Positions 6,989 to 14,951 of a stretch of DNA of 32,052 bases are shown here, in pieces. The notes beneath the pieces were generated by a model that was given only the letters and a program-made list of their open reading frames with translations, was not told the origin of the DNA and made no database searches. A program made the translations under genes and the position numbers. How positions within the stretch are numbered: the first letter of the stretch is position 1; every line of letters begins with the position of its first letter. The stretch comes from SVQP01 sp045652835 (lineage in GTDB: Bacteria; Bacillota; Clostridia; Oscillospirales; CAG-272). The stretch spans positions 1 through 32,052 of the forward strand of contig JAZOLE010000005.1 in the NCBI GenBank assembly GCA_045652835.1. Reading direction: 5' to 3'.

Positions 6989-7855
6989 ATGATCATCGAA
7001 ACCAACGTTACCAAGCTGCGCGACCCTTACGTTGTGGTTGCAGACGGCATCTACTACGCTTACGGAACAAACTGGCAATGCTACGTCAACAAAAGCGGTC
7101 GCCTTGACGGTGAATGGAAGCTTTCCGAGGTGTCGCCCACGGTGATTGTGCCCGAGGATTTTGTCAAGCAAAACTGGGCGCCCGAGGTGCACGTTTACGG
7201 TGGAAAATATTACATGTTCACCACCTACTTCTCCTCCAAGACCCAACACCGCGGCTGCAGCGTATTCAAAGCCGACCATCCAGAAGGACCCTTTGTGCAG
7301 ATCTCGGACGGTCATTTCACCCCCGACGATTGGGATTGCATTGACGCAACGCTGTATATTGACGAGCAAGGACAGCCCTGGAGCATTTTCGTGCACGAAT
7401 GGACCTGCCTGCCCGATCACGTAGGCAAGATGTCGGTTGCCAAGATGTCGGACGATCTGACACACCTGATCAGCCAGCCTATTGACCTGTTCCGCGCGGA
7501 TGATGCGCCTTGGTCTGCCGCAGGCGTGACCGACGGCTGCTTTATGTGGCGCACCAAGGGCGGCAAGCTGCTTATGCTCTGGTCCAACTTTGCCAAGGAC
7601 GGCTACTGTGTAGGCATTGCAGAAAGCGACAACGGACGCCCCGACGGCAACTGGACGCAGCGCGAAAAGCGCCTTTATGGCAAGACAGACGCAGGCTATC
7701 CCTTTGACGGCGGCCACGGCATGATCTTTGCCGACGTGGACGGGCAACTGTACCTTTCCATGCACTCCCCCAACGATCCCGTTGGCGATCGCGATACCAC
7801 CATGGTATTCCTGACCGTCAAGGAGCAGGACGACGATCTTGTCGCACAATATTAA
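6989..7855 (+). CDS. Glycoside hydrolase family 43 protein
   Basis: The start at 6989 is chosen because GGAGG lies 5 nt upstream; the ATG at 6968 lacks a signal. The 288 residues match the five-bladed GH43 propeller: LRDPY with the general base Asp12, WAPEV (63-67), CIDATLY with the pKa-modulating Asp119, and the DGGHG block near residue 230. Where arabinanases and xylosidases carry the general acid in EGP, this protein reads VTDGCFMW, putting Asp182 at or near that position. There is no signal peptide, so it acts in the cytoplasm on imported oligosaccharides, probably arabinose- or xylose-containing. It lies back to back with a lipoprotein gene and close to an alpha-galactosidase, suggesting a plant-polysaccharide diet. 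Confidence 0.88.
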   Translation: MIIETNVTKLRDPYVVVADGIYYAYGTNWQCYVNKSGRLDGEWKLSEVSPTVIVPEDFVKQNWAPEVHVYGGKYYMFTTYFSSKTQHRGCSVFKADHPEGPFVQISDGHFTPDDWDCIDATLYIDEQGQPWSIFVHEWTCLPDHVGKMSVAKMSDDLTHLISQPIDLFRADDAPWSAAGVTDGCFMWRTKGGKLLMLWSNFAKDGYCVGIAESDNGRPDGNWTQREKRLYGKTDAGYPFDGGHGMIFADVDGQLYLSMHSPNDPVGDRDTTMVFLTVKEQDDDLVAQY

Positions 7856-7859
7856 AAGA

Positions 7860-7890
7860 AAAACAACCGAGCCAAGGCTCGGTTGTTTTT
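7860..7890. terminator. Bidirectional terminator between convergent genes
   Basis: AAACAACCGAGC and GCTCGGTTGTTT form a stem with loop CAAG, with T-runs on both strands. It serves the GH43 gene (plus) and the lipoprotein gene (minus). Confidence 0.88.
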
Positions 7891-7900
7891 TATGGGTGAA

Positions 7901-9091
7901 TTATTCGAATACAACGCCGGTGACAACGATCAGGTTTGCAATGTAACCAAATGCGCCTTCAGCGTTTCTGAAGTCAAAGGTCAGGTAGGTCTGGCCGTTA
8001 TACTCAACCTCGGTCAGATCGATCTCAACGGTTCTCAGAACCAGAGAAGCATCGGACTTTTCATAGTTAGCAAAAGCAATGATAGCATCATCTGCAGGAG
8101 TCAGCTCAAATGCGGTGCCTTCCTGAATACCGGCTGCGGTGTTGGTCAGCATGACTCTCTTCTGCGTTGCGTTGAACTCATCGTCGTAATTGCCGGTAGC
8201 ACCGTTGACGTCATAAGCACCTGCCATGTTACCGTAGGTAATGGTGACCTTGCTGTACTTGGAGAGATCTACCTCGCCAAGGTTGATAGAACCGTAGTGC
8301 AGCACAACCAGAGGATCAGCAGGATTCAGAGCGGGAGTGGTTGCAAGACCGTTGCCGGGCCAAACGTTGGGGTAGCTGCCGGTAATGGGAGCCTGGCTCA
8401 GATCAATCTTCAAAGAATTATCAACCTTAACCAGCTTGAACTCGGCGAAGATCTCCTCGTTGCCATCGAGATCCTTAGCCATCAGCGCAACGGTGTGCTC
8501 ACCTGCGGACAGATCACGTACGGGAATGTCAGAGAACATTCTTGCAGCACCCTTGCCGCCGGGAACGTTAGCTGCAACGTGATCCAGCACGCCCTGCTCT
8601 GCGGGAGTGGAGAAGCCCTCGGGGTAAACAGCCTCTGCGCCGTCAATGGAGTAGCCCAGAACGCCCTCGGTCTCGGTAAAGAATGCTACCCAGCCTGCAA
8701 CCTTGAGGTTGTCAACCAGGTTGTCAATTTCTGCAACCTTGCCCCAGCTCATGTATTCAGTGCCGGAAGCAAAGAACAGGTTGTCCATATCGATCTCACC
8801 GCCGTATACCTTACCCATAGCGTCGAAGGAAATGCCTGCGACAACCTTTACGGGTTCGGGATCGGGCTCGGTTTCGGACTCGGACTCAGACTCGGTTTCG
8901 GTCTGGGTCTCGGTCTCGGTTTCAGTTTCGGTTTCGGTCTCAGTCTCGGTATTTTCGGGAGCCTGAGTACCTGCTTCGGTAGTGGTCTGTGCATCGGTGG
9001 AATCTACGGAATTTTCGGGCGTGGTCTCGCACGCAACCATAACAACCGAGAATACCATGCAAAGTGCCAACAAAACAAGCAATTTTTTCAT
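7901..9091 (-). CDS. Secreted lipoprotein with (Thr-Glu)n linker, unknown function
   Basis: I do not recognise the ectodomain. The 396-residue protein starts MKKLLVLLALCMVF, with a lipobox at VVMVAC (Cys21), so it should be anchored on the outer face of the membrane. Residues ~45-85 are low-complexity (NTETETETE.., then SESESE, PDPEP), a flexible, highly acidic spacer. The remaining ~310 residues look all-beta with repeated ITYG/VVLHYGS-like strands and may form two Ig- or CBM-like sandwiches; a carbohydrate-binding role is plausible but not shown. AAAGGA precedes the start by about 10 nt. Its promoter contains a 7-5-7 palindrome. Confidence 0.8.
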   Translation of the reverse strand: MKKLLVLLALCMVFSVVMVACETTPENSVDSTDAQTTTEAGTQAPENTETETETETETETETQTETESESESETEPDPEPVKVVAGISFDAMGKVYGGEIDMDNLFFASGTEYMSWGKVAEIDNLVDNLKVAGWVAFFTETEGVLGYSIDGAEAVYPEGFSTPAEQGVLDHVAANVPGGKGAARMFSDIPVRDLSAGEHTVALMAKDLDGNEEIFAEFKLVKVDNSLKIDLSQAPITGSYPNVWPGNGLATTPALNPADPLVVLHYGSINLGEVDLSKYSKVTITYGNMAGAYDVNGATGNYDDEFNATQKRVMLTNTAAGIQEGTAFELTPADDAIIAFANYEKSDASLVLRTVEIDLTEVEYNGQTYLTFDFRNAEGAFGYIANLIVVTGVVFE

Positions 9092-9153
9092 GATGTTTTT
9101 TCCTTTCGTATTTTGAATTCACTAAACAGCAATTCCTGAGAAGTCACCCAAAT

Positions 9154-9187
9154 ACTTTATCACATTTTGTTGCTTCTGTCAAGCAAC
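9154..9187 (-). promoter_or_regulatory. Lipoprotein promoter with overlapping palindrome
   Basis: Minus strand: -35 TTGACA (9182-9177), 17-bp spacer, -10 TAAAGT (9159-9154). GTTGCTT-ctgtc-AAGCAAC (9169-9187) is a perfect 7-5-7 inverted repeat covering the -35 box, so it may be an operator. It could alternatively act as a weak 3' hairpin for the upstream alpha-galactosidase mRNA. Confidence 0.65.
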
Positions 9188-9209
9188 TTTTGGGATATTA
9201 CCCGAATTT

Positions 9210-11210
9210 TTACGCTTTTGTGATCTTACACCAGACCGCGCTGTCGCAGTCGGGGAAATCTACGCAAAGCGTGCTTCCCTGCAGCTTTACGCTGTCGGCT
9301 GCGCGTGCGGGATAGATCGCTTCAAGCACGGCATCCTCACCTACGTATTTGCCAAGATCGATCTCTGCTTGTGCCTGCTCCCCTGTCTTCCAGACAGCCA
9401 AAAGCAGCGTACCGCTCTCGCTTTCCTGCATACCAAGCGACAAAATGCCCTTGTCCGCCATTTTTGCAAGCCCTGTGGGATAAATGGGATAGGATCTAAC
9501 CAAAACGTCGCGGTTTTGCTTATACAGGTCGATACCCTCTTTGATCAGCGCAAGATTTTGCGCATCCGCGCAATCAATGTGCCCCGAGAGATAAATGCAA
9601 CCAAGCATGACCTGTACCATGTTGAATACCGTGTTATGTCCGTCCGCAAATCTTGCGGTAAACTCTGCGTTTGGCGCAAAGATTTCGCGGTGCTCGATCA
9701 TCACGGGATAAGGATATCCCCAAATGCCTACGCGCTCGGGCGGCATGCAAGCAAAGAGTCCCTGCACTACGCTGGGCATGCGCTCGTAATATTCCTGGTC
9801 GCTGACAGATTGCATGTGAAAATGTCTCTCGCTTGCGTGATCGGCTCTCATGCAGCCTGACGAGCAGTTTTCAATGATCAGATCGGGAAACGCCTCATGC
9901 ACGCGATCGATCAAAGCCATAAATGCAGCTTGATGGCGCTTTAATTCTTCGGGAGAAGCCTGACCGCACGCGCCGTCTACTCCGATACCGATATTCTGAT
10001 TGTAGTCATTCTTAATAAAGCGAATGCCCTTGTTGTACAGACGCTCGAAAATGCCGAACACGTGCTCGCACACTTCGGGTTTGCGGAAATCAAAAAAGCC
10101 TCGGGTCTTGCCTATAACGTGCCCGTGTCGCGTCAAAAGTGCGCCCTCAATTCGATCAAGCACAGCTGCTTTACCGCTGACGCCCTCAACCTCCAGCCAG
10201 CAACCGGGCAGCATGCCCTTGCTCTTGATGTAATCCAGAATACCGTCAAAGCCGCCCTCGCCAAACAGGGAGTCGTTTTGCAGGTAGTCGCCAAGGCAAT
10301 CACTCCAGTGCTCACCACCGCCAAACCAGCCTGCATCGATAACGAAATACTCGCATCCAACCGCTGCAGCCGCATCAATCAGCGGCACAAGCTTTTCTCT
10401 TGTGGGCAACGCCCACAGGCAGTTCATGTAATCGTTAAAACAAACCGGAATGCTGCCTTGCGGAAAATCGCGTCCGATGCGTGCGCGCTTATAAGCCGTC
10501 AGCGCGGCAACGGCTTGCTCAAAGCCGCCCTTAACCTTGCCGTAAAAAGCAAGCGGCGCGGTATAGCACTCTCCCGGCTGCAATGCATAGTGCCAGCCGT
10601 CATGCCCCTCGTGGCATGCGGAAAGCAGCACGTTAAGCCACAGATCGCTGCGATAGCCGCCTACGTTGATCTCAATATACCAGGAGGCATGCGTCGCAAT
10701 CTCAAAATACCAGGTTTCGCCAAGCTCGGTGTCCTCCAGCATGATCATGGGATAGTGGCGGCATGTTGTCCACGAGCCCACGCTGCCGATACGGAAGGCG
10801 CGCTGCGTGCCATGGTTATAGGTGGGATACAGCCCAAACTCTTCCACGTAACCACTTCTCCATTGCCCCTCGCCCTGCCAGGACGAATCGCACACGTGCA
10901 GCACAAAACGCTTTTGGTGCCAAGGCTTACCGCCCTTGCCGATACCGCTGACGTAACCCGAGGAAAAGCGATCCAGCATCAGCGGTTCACTTCCCGTATT
11001 GCGCACGGTAGTCAGACTTTCATACGTGCAGCCGTCAAAGGCTTGGCAATCCACCTGCACCTCGGCATCATAGCCTGCAAGGCGATAGGTGTAGCGACCG
11101 TTTTGTGCATCCACGGGCACGGGATTCATTGCCTCTGTTATGCGGCTGTGATAATCATCGTTATGCGCGGCGTTGGCGCTCAAATAATAAAGAGGGTGAT
11201 CACAAAGCAT
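9210..11210 (-). CDS. Alpha-galactosidase, glycoside hydrolase family 36
   Basis: The 666-residue protein has the GH36/clan GH-D barrel signatures: FVIDAGW (289-295), IKNDYNQ with catalytic nucleophile Asp402, IIENCSSG (445-452), and VSDQEYYERMP with acid/base Asp471. The N-terminal ~240 residues form the family's beta-sandwich domain and the last ~90 a small beta domain. It removes alpha-1,6-galactose from raffinose-type sugars or galactomannan fragments. There is no signal peptide, so it acts in the cytoplasm. The start at 11210 has AAGGAG 9 nt upstream. Length is slightly short of the ~720 residues of typical GH36 enzymes. The gene is monocistronic from its own consensus promoter, only 15 bp beyond the end of the prophage operon, with no terminator between them. 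Confidence 0.9.
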   Translation of the reverse strand: MLCDHPLYYLSANAAHNDDYHSRITEAMNPVPVDAQNGRYTYRLAGYDAEVQVDCQAFDGCTYESLTTVRNTGSEPLMLDRFSSGYVSGIGKGGKPWHQKRFVLHVCDSSWQGEGQWRSGYVEEFGLYPTYNHGTQRAFRIGSVGSWTTCRHYPMIMLEDTELGETWYFEIATHASWYIEINVGGYRSDLWLNVLLSACHEGHDGWHYALQPGECYTAPLAFYGKVKGGFEQAVAALTAYKRARIGRDFPQGSIPVCFNDYMNCLWALPTREKLVPLIDAAAAVGCEYFVIDAGWFGGGEHWSDCLGDYLQNDSLFGEGGFDGILDYIKSKGMLPGCWLEVEGVSGKAAVLDRIEGALLTRHGHVIGKTRGFFDFRKPEVCEHVFGIFERLYNKGIRFIKNDYNQNIGIGVDGACGQASPEELKRHQAAFMALIDRVHEAFPDLIIENCSSGCMRADHASERHFHMQSVSDQEYYERMPSVVQGLFACMPPERVGIWGYPYPVMIEHREIFAPNAEFTARFADGHNTVFNMVQVMLGCIYLSGHIDCADAQNLALIKEGIDLYKQNRDVLVRSYPIYPTGLAKMADKGILSLGMQESESGTLLLAVWKTGEQAQAEIDLGKYVGEDAVLEAIYPARAADSVKLQGSTLCVDFPDCDSAVWCKITKA

Positions 11211-11239
11211 AGTAAGATCTCCTTTTTGGTAGTATCTTA

Positions 11240-11268
11240 ATCATACCTTATGATCACCCTTTTGTCAA
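11240..11268 (-). promoter_or_regulatory. Alpha-galactosidase promoter
   Basis: Minus strand: -35 TTGACA (11268-11263), 17-bp spacer, -10 TATGAT (11245-11240). It begins 15 bp after the stop of the last prophage gene. Confidence 0.85.
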
Positions 11269-11282
11269 GTATTGCGTCAAGT

Positions 11283-11567
11283 TTAGTGCAAAAAATACCC
11301 TATCAGCGCACTCGCCAGCGCGCCAAGCACAGCAGAGGCTGCATACCCGAGCACATGCTCCAGCAACAGCCCGGGCTTGCGCTCAAGTGCTGCTATGCGC
11401 GCCTCTTGGTGCTGTGCCAGCTGATCGTATCTATCCACCATCTCGGTCAGCTTAATGGTGCACTTTTCCAAGGAGTCGATCTGCTCGCCATGCTTGGAAA
11501 GACGCGTCTCAATTCTCTCATGCCTCTCCTCGCACAGCGCTCTTTTGTAGTCAGGTAAGCTCTGCAT
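11283..11567 (-). CDS. XhlA-like phage membrane protein (holin-associated)
   Basis: The start ATG at 11567 lies 1 nt past the stop of the upstream gene, with GGAG about 10 nt before it. The 94-residue protein has a charged, heptad-like N-terminal region (residues ~5-65, ERIETRLSKHGEQIDSLEK and onwards) and one C-terminal membrane span (LGYAASAVLGALASALIGYFLH). This is the architecture of haemolysin XhlA-type proteins found in phage lysis modules, which assist holins. Neither a holin of the XhlB type nor an amidase follows, so the lysis cassette looks incomplete. It is the last gene of the operon. Confidence 0.7.
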   Translation of the reverse strand: MQSLPDYKRALCEERHERIETRLSKHGEQIDSLEKCTIKLTEMVDRYDQLAQHQEARIAALERKPGLLLEHVLGYAASAVLGALASALIGYFLH

Positions 11568-11568
11568 A

Positions 11569-13140
11569 TTACTTGTACTCCTGAATAAGCGAGCAAATGC
11601 GATAGTTGCCCTTTCCCTTGATGCGCACGCCAAGCGAATGGCAGGCACGCGGCTGCAAGGGCACGTACCAAAGTCGGCTGCCATGGGATTGCAGCGTTGC
11701 GCACTGCTCCCACTCCAGCCCGTCATAGCTGACCTCCATCGTCAACGTGCTTTCTGCATCGCACCACACGCGTACGCCAAGACGTACGGGCACAATCTCT
11801 CCGCGCGTATCGTCGCAAAGCGGATGAAATTCGGTATAAGACTCCACGTCTTCCATCGGCGTGCCGTTTGAGGTGGCGTCCCTACCGATCACATACACAA
11901 CGTTGTTATCGCAATAGGCATATACGTCACCGCTCAGGTATCCGAGGTAGACCACATTGTCACCGTCCTCCTTATGCCATGCTTGGGTCTGTGTATCGTA
12001 TACATACAAAGCGCGCACGCCTTGCGTATCAACCGCGCTCAGGTAGTAGCGTCTGCCGTCGGTGGTAGCAACACCATCCTTAAGATGCGTGCCCAATGCC
12101 TCGGAAATCACCTTGGTGCTGCCACCGCTGCAACTGATCACGCCATTGTCCGAAAGGTAGATCATACTGCCGCCTACCGAGCAAAGCGATGCTCCGCTGC
12201 CCTGTGCCACACCCGACAGGCAGGTCTGCACGAGTGCATAGTTCTCGGGGCTGTCGCCATACACCTCCACCATACAGTTGCTCTTGAAGAATACAGGGTG
12301 ACCTGCGTGCATGACGCACCCGGTAAACGCTCCCTTATCGGCAACTGTTGCGCGATAGCTGCTCTGCGCATCCCCGTCATAGCGGTACCAGTTGGTCACC
12401 AGCCCGGGAGCGCATGCATATATGGTGTTGTCCGCATATCCCCATAACCGATCATCCGAGGTGCATATGCCTTGCAGCGCGGGAATATCCATGATCAGAT
12501 AGCAGGCAGGTATATCGTCCGGCACAAAGGCATTTTCATCAAAACGCAGATCAAACTCCTCAACAGCGCGGATGGTAAAGTAACCGTTGTTACTCTTGGT
12601 ACCCGTAATTCTGATAGAATCCCCGGGCTTGAAAAAGTCCCGGAAGTTAAAGTCCACGCAATGCAGCGTATTGTTTCGGATGGCGCGTGCCACACCGTCC
12701 TCGTCCACGTAATTCTGATTTTGCACCAATACGTTGGCAAGCAAAAGCTTCACCTGCTTGCTTGTCAAATGCCCGGTAGCGGTATCGTACACCTTGCCAT
12801 CCGGCAAAACCAGCACATGATTGTCCAGTGAGCCAAATACCTTCTTTTCGGAATTGACGTTTCCAAGCAACAACATCCGATTTTCGGAAAGTGACATAAA
12901 AAGTTCACCGTCACATGCAATATAGAGGGCATTGGAGCAATGCATACCCTGCAAGCCCTGGGCAAGATTGAGCCATCTGCGTCTGGGTACTCTTGGGGCA
13001 ATGACAGGATGCTGCTCACCGCTGATGTTTTCGCAATCATAAAAGCTGCGCTCTTCGCCACCGTGACGATGCCAAAGTCCTTTGGTAAAATCGTGCTGAA
13101 CGCGGCGGCAGGTTTTAGTGGGTTCAAGTGCGGGCAGCAT
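11569..13140 (-). CDS. Phage beta-propeller-like connector/tail hub protein
   Basis: The 523-residue protein has no signal peptide and a repetitive beta pattern: recurring tetrads such as LYIACDGELF, VLVLPDGKVYDTATG, LWGYADNTIYACAPG, MIYLSDNGVISCSGG, ALYVYDTQTQAWHKEDG and VYAYCDNNVVYVIG. These look like propeller blades. A C-terminal beta domain (LTMEVSYDGLEWEQC..) follows. Such proteins in P22/N4-like short-tailed phages (gp10-type stabilisation or hub proteins) plug the portal-adaptor stack after packaging. The assignment rests on pattern and position downstream of the capsid genes, not on a recognised family motif. The ATG overlaps the preceding stop by one base. At ~520 residues it is the largest candidate tail component in the element. 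Confidence 0.6.
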   Translation of the reverse strand: MLPALEPTKTCRRVQHDFTKGLWHRHGGEERSFYDCENISGEQHPVIAPRVPRRRWLNLAQGLQGMHCSNALYIACDGELFMSLSENRMLLLGNVNSEKKVFGSLDNHVLVLPDGKVYDTATGHLTSKQVKLLLANVLVQNQNYVDEDGVARAIRNNTLHCVDFNFRDFFKPGDSIRITGTKSNNGYFTIRAVEEFDLRFDENAFVPDDIPACYLIMDIPALQGICTSDDRLWGYADNTIYACAPGLVTNWYRYDGDAQSSYRATVADKGAFTGCVMHAGHPVFFKSNCMVEVYGDSPENYALVQTCLSGVAQGSGASLCSVGGSMIYLSDNGVISCSGGSTKVISEALGTHLKDGVATTDGRRYYLSAVDTQGVRALYVYDTQTQAWHKEDGDNVVYLGYLSGDVYAYCDNNVVYVIGRDATSNGTPMEDVESYTEFHPLCDDTRGEIVPVRLGVRVWCDAESTLTMEVSYDGLEWEQCATLQSHGSRLWYVPLQPRACHSLGVRIKGKGNYRICSLIQEYK

Positions 13141-13331
13141 CAGCCTTCCCTCTTTCCAATGCGATCGCGCAGCTCAGGGGTCATATTTTGCTCGGAGATG
13201 TGCGAGAGCGCGTATTCCAGATCCTTGACCAGCTTGTCATAACCGCGCGCCAGCAAAAGCACAGACTCGCCTGTCTGCATAGACCGCACAGTGCTCTCCA
13301 TGCCGCGCATACCGATTCCCGTTTTAGCCAT
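13140..13331 (-). CDS. Small phage protein, 63 aa
   Basis: Not recognised. It is a 63-residue, mostly helical protein (MAKTGIGMRGMESTVRSM..) with a charged C-terminus. AGGAGG lies 10 nt before the ATG, which itself is 1 nt after the upstream stop; its stop shares a base with the next start. Position between the capsid and the propeller protein suggests a head-completion or assembly role. Confidence 0.65.
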   Translation of the reverse strand: MAKTGIGMRGMESTVRSMQTGESVLLLARGYDKLVKDLEYALSHISEQNMTPELRDRIGKREG

Positions 13332-13332
13332 A

Positions 13333-13593
13333 TCAGTCTGCCCTCCTGCTCTGACCTACAAATCGGTTTTGCTCAGCCTGCATCAGCTGCGCAGCCTTGG
13401 TATCCTGAATTTCGGATTGGTCGAGCACCAGCGCATACTTGCGCTTGATCTTGACCCATTCTCCCCTTTTGATGACGCAATTTTTGCCGTTGATCGCTAC
13501 GTACACGTCATCTCTGTAGCGGTCGTTATCCTTAAAAAGCTTAATGGCAATGTATTCCTCCAAATAAGCCTGATCGGCGGTCTGTGTGTTCAT
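13333..13593 (-). CDS. Small conserved-type phage head protein, 86 aa
   Basis: The 86-residue protein has the pattern of a small protein often found just after phage capsid genes: VYVAINGKNCVIKRGEWVKI followed by a helix with VLDQSEIQ. The middle should be a short beta domain ('function x NGk x ikRGe' pattern) that may contact the capsid or act as a head-fibre or decoration adaptor. AAGGAG lies 7 nt upstream of the ATG. A perfect hairpin separates it from the capsid gene. Confidence 0.65.
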   Translation of the reverse strand: MNTQTADQAYLEEYIAIKLFKDNDRYRDDVYVAINGKNCVIKRGEWVKIKRKYALVLDQSEIQDTKAAQLMQAEQNRFVGQSRRAD

Positions 13594-13607
13594 ATAATCT
13601 CCTTTCT

Positions 13608-13633
13608 GCCCCGAGGGCTTATACCCTCGGGGC
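13608..13633 (-). other. Stable hairpin between capsid gene and downstream genes
   Basis: GCCCCGAGGG (13608-13617) pairs perfectly with CCCTCGGGGC (13624-13633) over a 6-nt loop. On the transcribed strand it is followed by AGAAAGGAG rather than a T-run, so it is more likely an mRNA-stabilising or processing hairpin than a terminator. Confidence 0.7.
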
Positions 13634-13643
13634 TTTGTGTGAA

Positions 13644-14939
13644 TTAGTCGTTATCGTCAAAGGTGGAGGCAGTCTCAATTCTGACCATAAATGCCTCAAC
13701 CAGACGCACGGTCACCTTGGTTGCCTTCCAACCCACGGTTGCGCGCTGGTTAAGCGGGTCGGACGTGCCTGCGCTGCCAAGCTGCTTAACGATCAGCTCA
13801 AGTCCGCCACCCGTAATCTCGGTCGTGCCGTAAGCATTTTCGCCAAATACCATGGTCGCATAAACGTCGCGACCCATCGCACCTGCCTCACCGGGATAGA
13901 TCACGGTATCATCATCACAGGTAATGGATGCAAGCATGCTCTTGGTGCTGTCGGTATACAGCGTCATTTCGCTGGTCGTGTTAGCACCGACGTAGGCGCG
14001 CGTGCCACCGATCAGCACGTATCTGCCTGCCAAAGCGTCTTCCTTTACGCTGCCGCCGTCAAAGGCAATCAAGCTTGCGTTCGTATAACCGCCACTCTTG
14101 TTGATGCGCAGCTCGCGTGCATTGCTTGCCAGATCCTCTGCATGGAACACCTTGGCTTCACCGGATTCGATAAAGCGCACGCCCTCGATCTTACCGATCT
14201 CGCCCTCGATGATACCCGAGGGATCAGCATACTGATTGGGCGTTTTCCAGTTGGGATCGCTCATCAGATCGTATGCGCAGTCGGGGTGCACAATGGCAAT
14301 ATAGCTGCCCTTGATCTTCTCGGCATTCTGATTCTTAAGGAAGCGCACCGCACGGCGAATGGCGTCAACCGTCAGATAGTGGTTGCCGCTTTCCTGACCA
14401 CCGGTCAACAGATATCTTGCGGGAACTGCGTTCTCACCGTACTGCACGTTTGTACCGCCTGCAAGCACCTCACGGGTAATGGTGTCCAGCGTTCTGCCTG
14501 CCTGCGAGCCAAGCAGCTTGGTTGCCATGCAAAGGTTGTTGTCAATGGCGGTCAGGATGAGCAGGTCGGTCAGTTCCACGTAGCCACCGTACTGTGCCAC
14601 GGTTGCCTCCAGCACCTCCATGCTGATGCTCTGGCCTGCGGGGGTGACACCCTCCTTGATGGGCTCGGTCAACTTGGGCAGCGGATTGTAGCGACGGAAC
14701 TGCACCGTCTTGCCGCCTCCCTGCGGAATGGTATGCTTCTGTGCGAACATATCGTGCACAAGAGCAGGCTCGGCATTGTCGATCAGATAATCGGAATAGT
14801 AGGTCTTCATCTCCTCGGAAAGACCCATGCCTACGGTGTATGCAACGGTAGAGCCCGTTGCTGCGTTGACGGTACCCTCAGTACCCATCACGTTGGTGTC
14901 TGCAGCAAAGCGCTGCAAGTCAATCATTCTGTTCTTCAT
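13644..14939 (-). CDS. N4-gp56 family major capsid protein
   Basis: The 431-residue protein matches the N4-gp56 capsid pattern: YYSDYLIDNAEPALVHDMFAQK, IPQGGGKTVQFRRYNPLP, EGVTPAGQSISM, VAQYGGYVELTDLL, GSQAGRTLDTITREVL and GGTNVQY. It forms the HK97-fold shell. The N-terminus MKNRMIDLQRFAADTN contains LQRFA, close to the LQFFA-type site cut by Prp cysteine proteases, so processing after Ala12 is likely. A Prp homologue is encoded two genes upstream. AAAGGA precedes the ATG by 7-8 nt. The C-terminal ~70 residues form an added beta segment (LELIVKQLGSAGTSDPLNQR). Scaffold and protease precede it, as usual. Confidence 0.92.
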   Translation of the reverse strand: MKNRMIDLQRFAADTNVMGTEGTVNAATGSTVAYTVGMGLSEEMKTYYSDYLIDNAEPALVHDMFAQKHTIPQGGGKTVQFRRYNPLPKLTEPIKEGVTPAGQSISMEVLEATVAQYGGYVELTDLLILTAIDNNLCMATKLLGSQAGRTLDTITREVLAGGTNVQYGENAVPARYLLTGGQESGNHYLTVDAIRRAVRFLKNQNAEKIKGSYIAIVHPDCAYDLMSDPNWKTPNQYADPSGIIEGEIGKIEGVRFIESGEAKVFHAEDLASNARELRINKSGGYTNASLIAFDGGSVKEDALAGRYVLIGGTRAYVGANTTSEMTLYTDSTKSMLASITCDDDTVIYPGEAGAMGRDVYATMVFGENAYGTTEITGGGLELIVKQLGSAGTSDPLNQRATVGWKATKVTVRLVEAFMVRIETASTFDDND

Positions 14940-14951
14940 AAAAATTCCTTT

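Noticed and set aside
10062..11240. Open frame of 392 codons on the plus strand
   Set aside because: Antisense to the GH36 gene with its catalytic motifs; no promoter or ribosome binding site.
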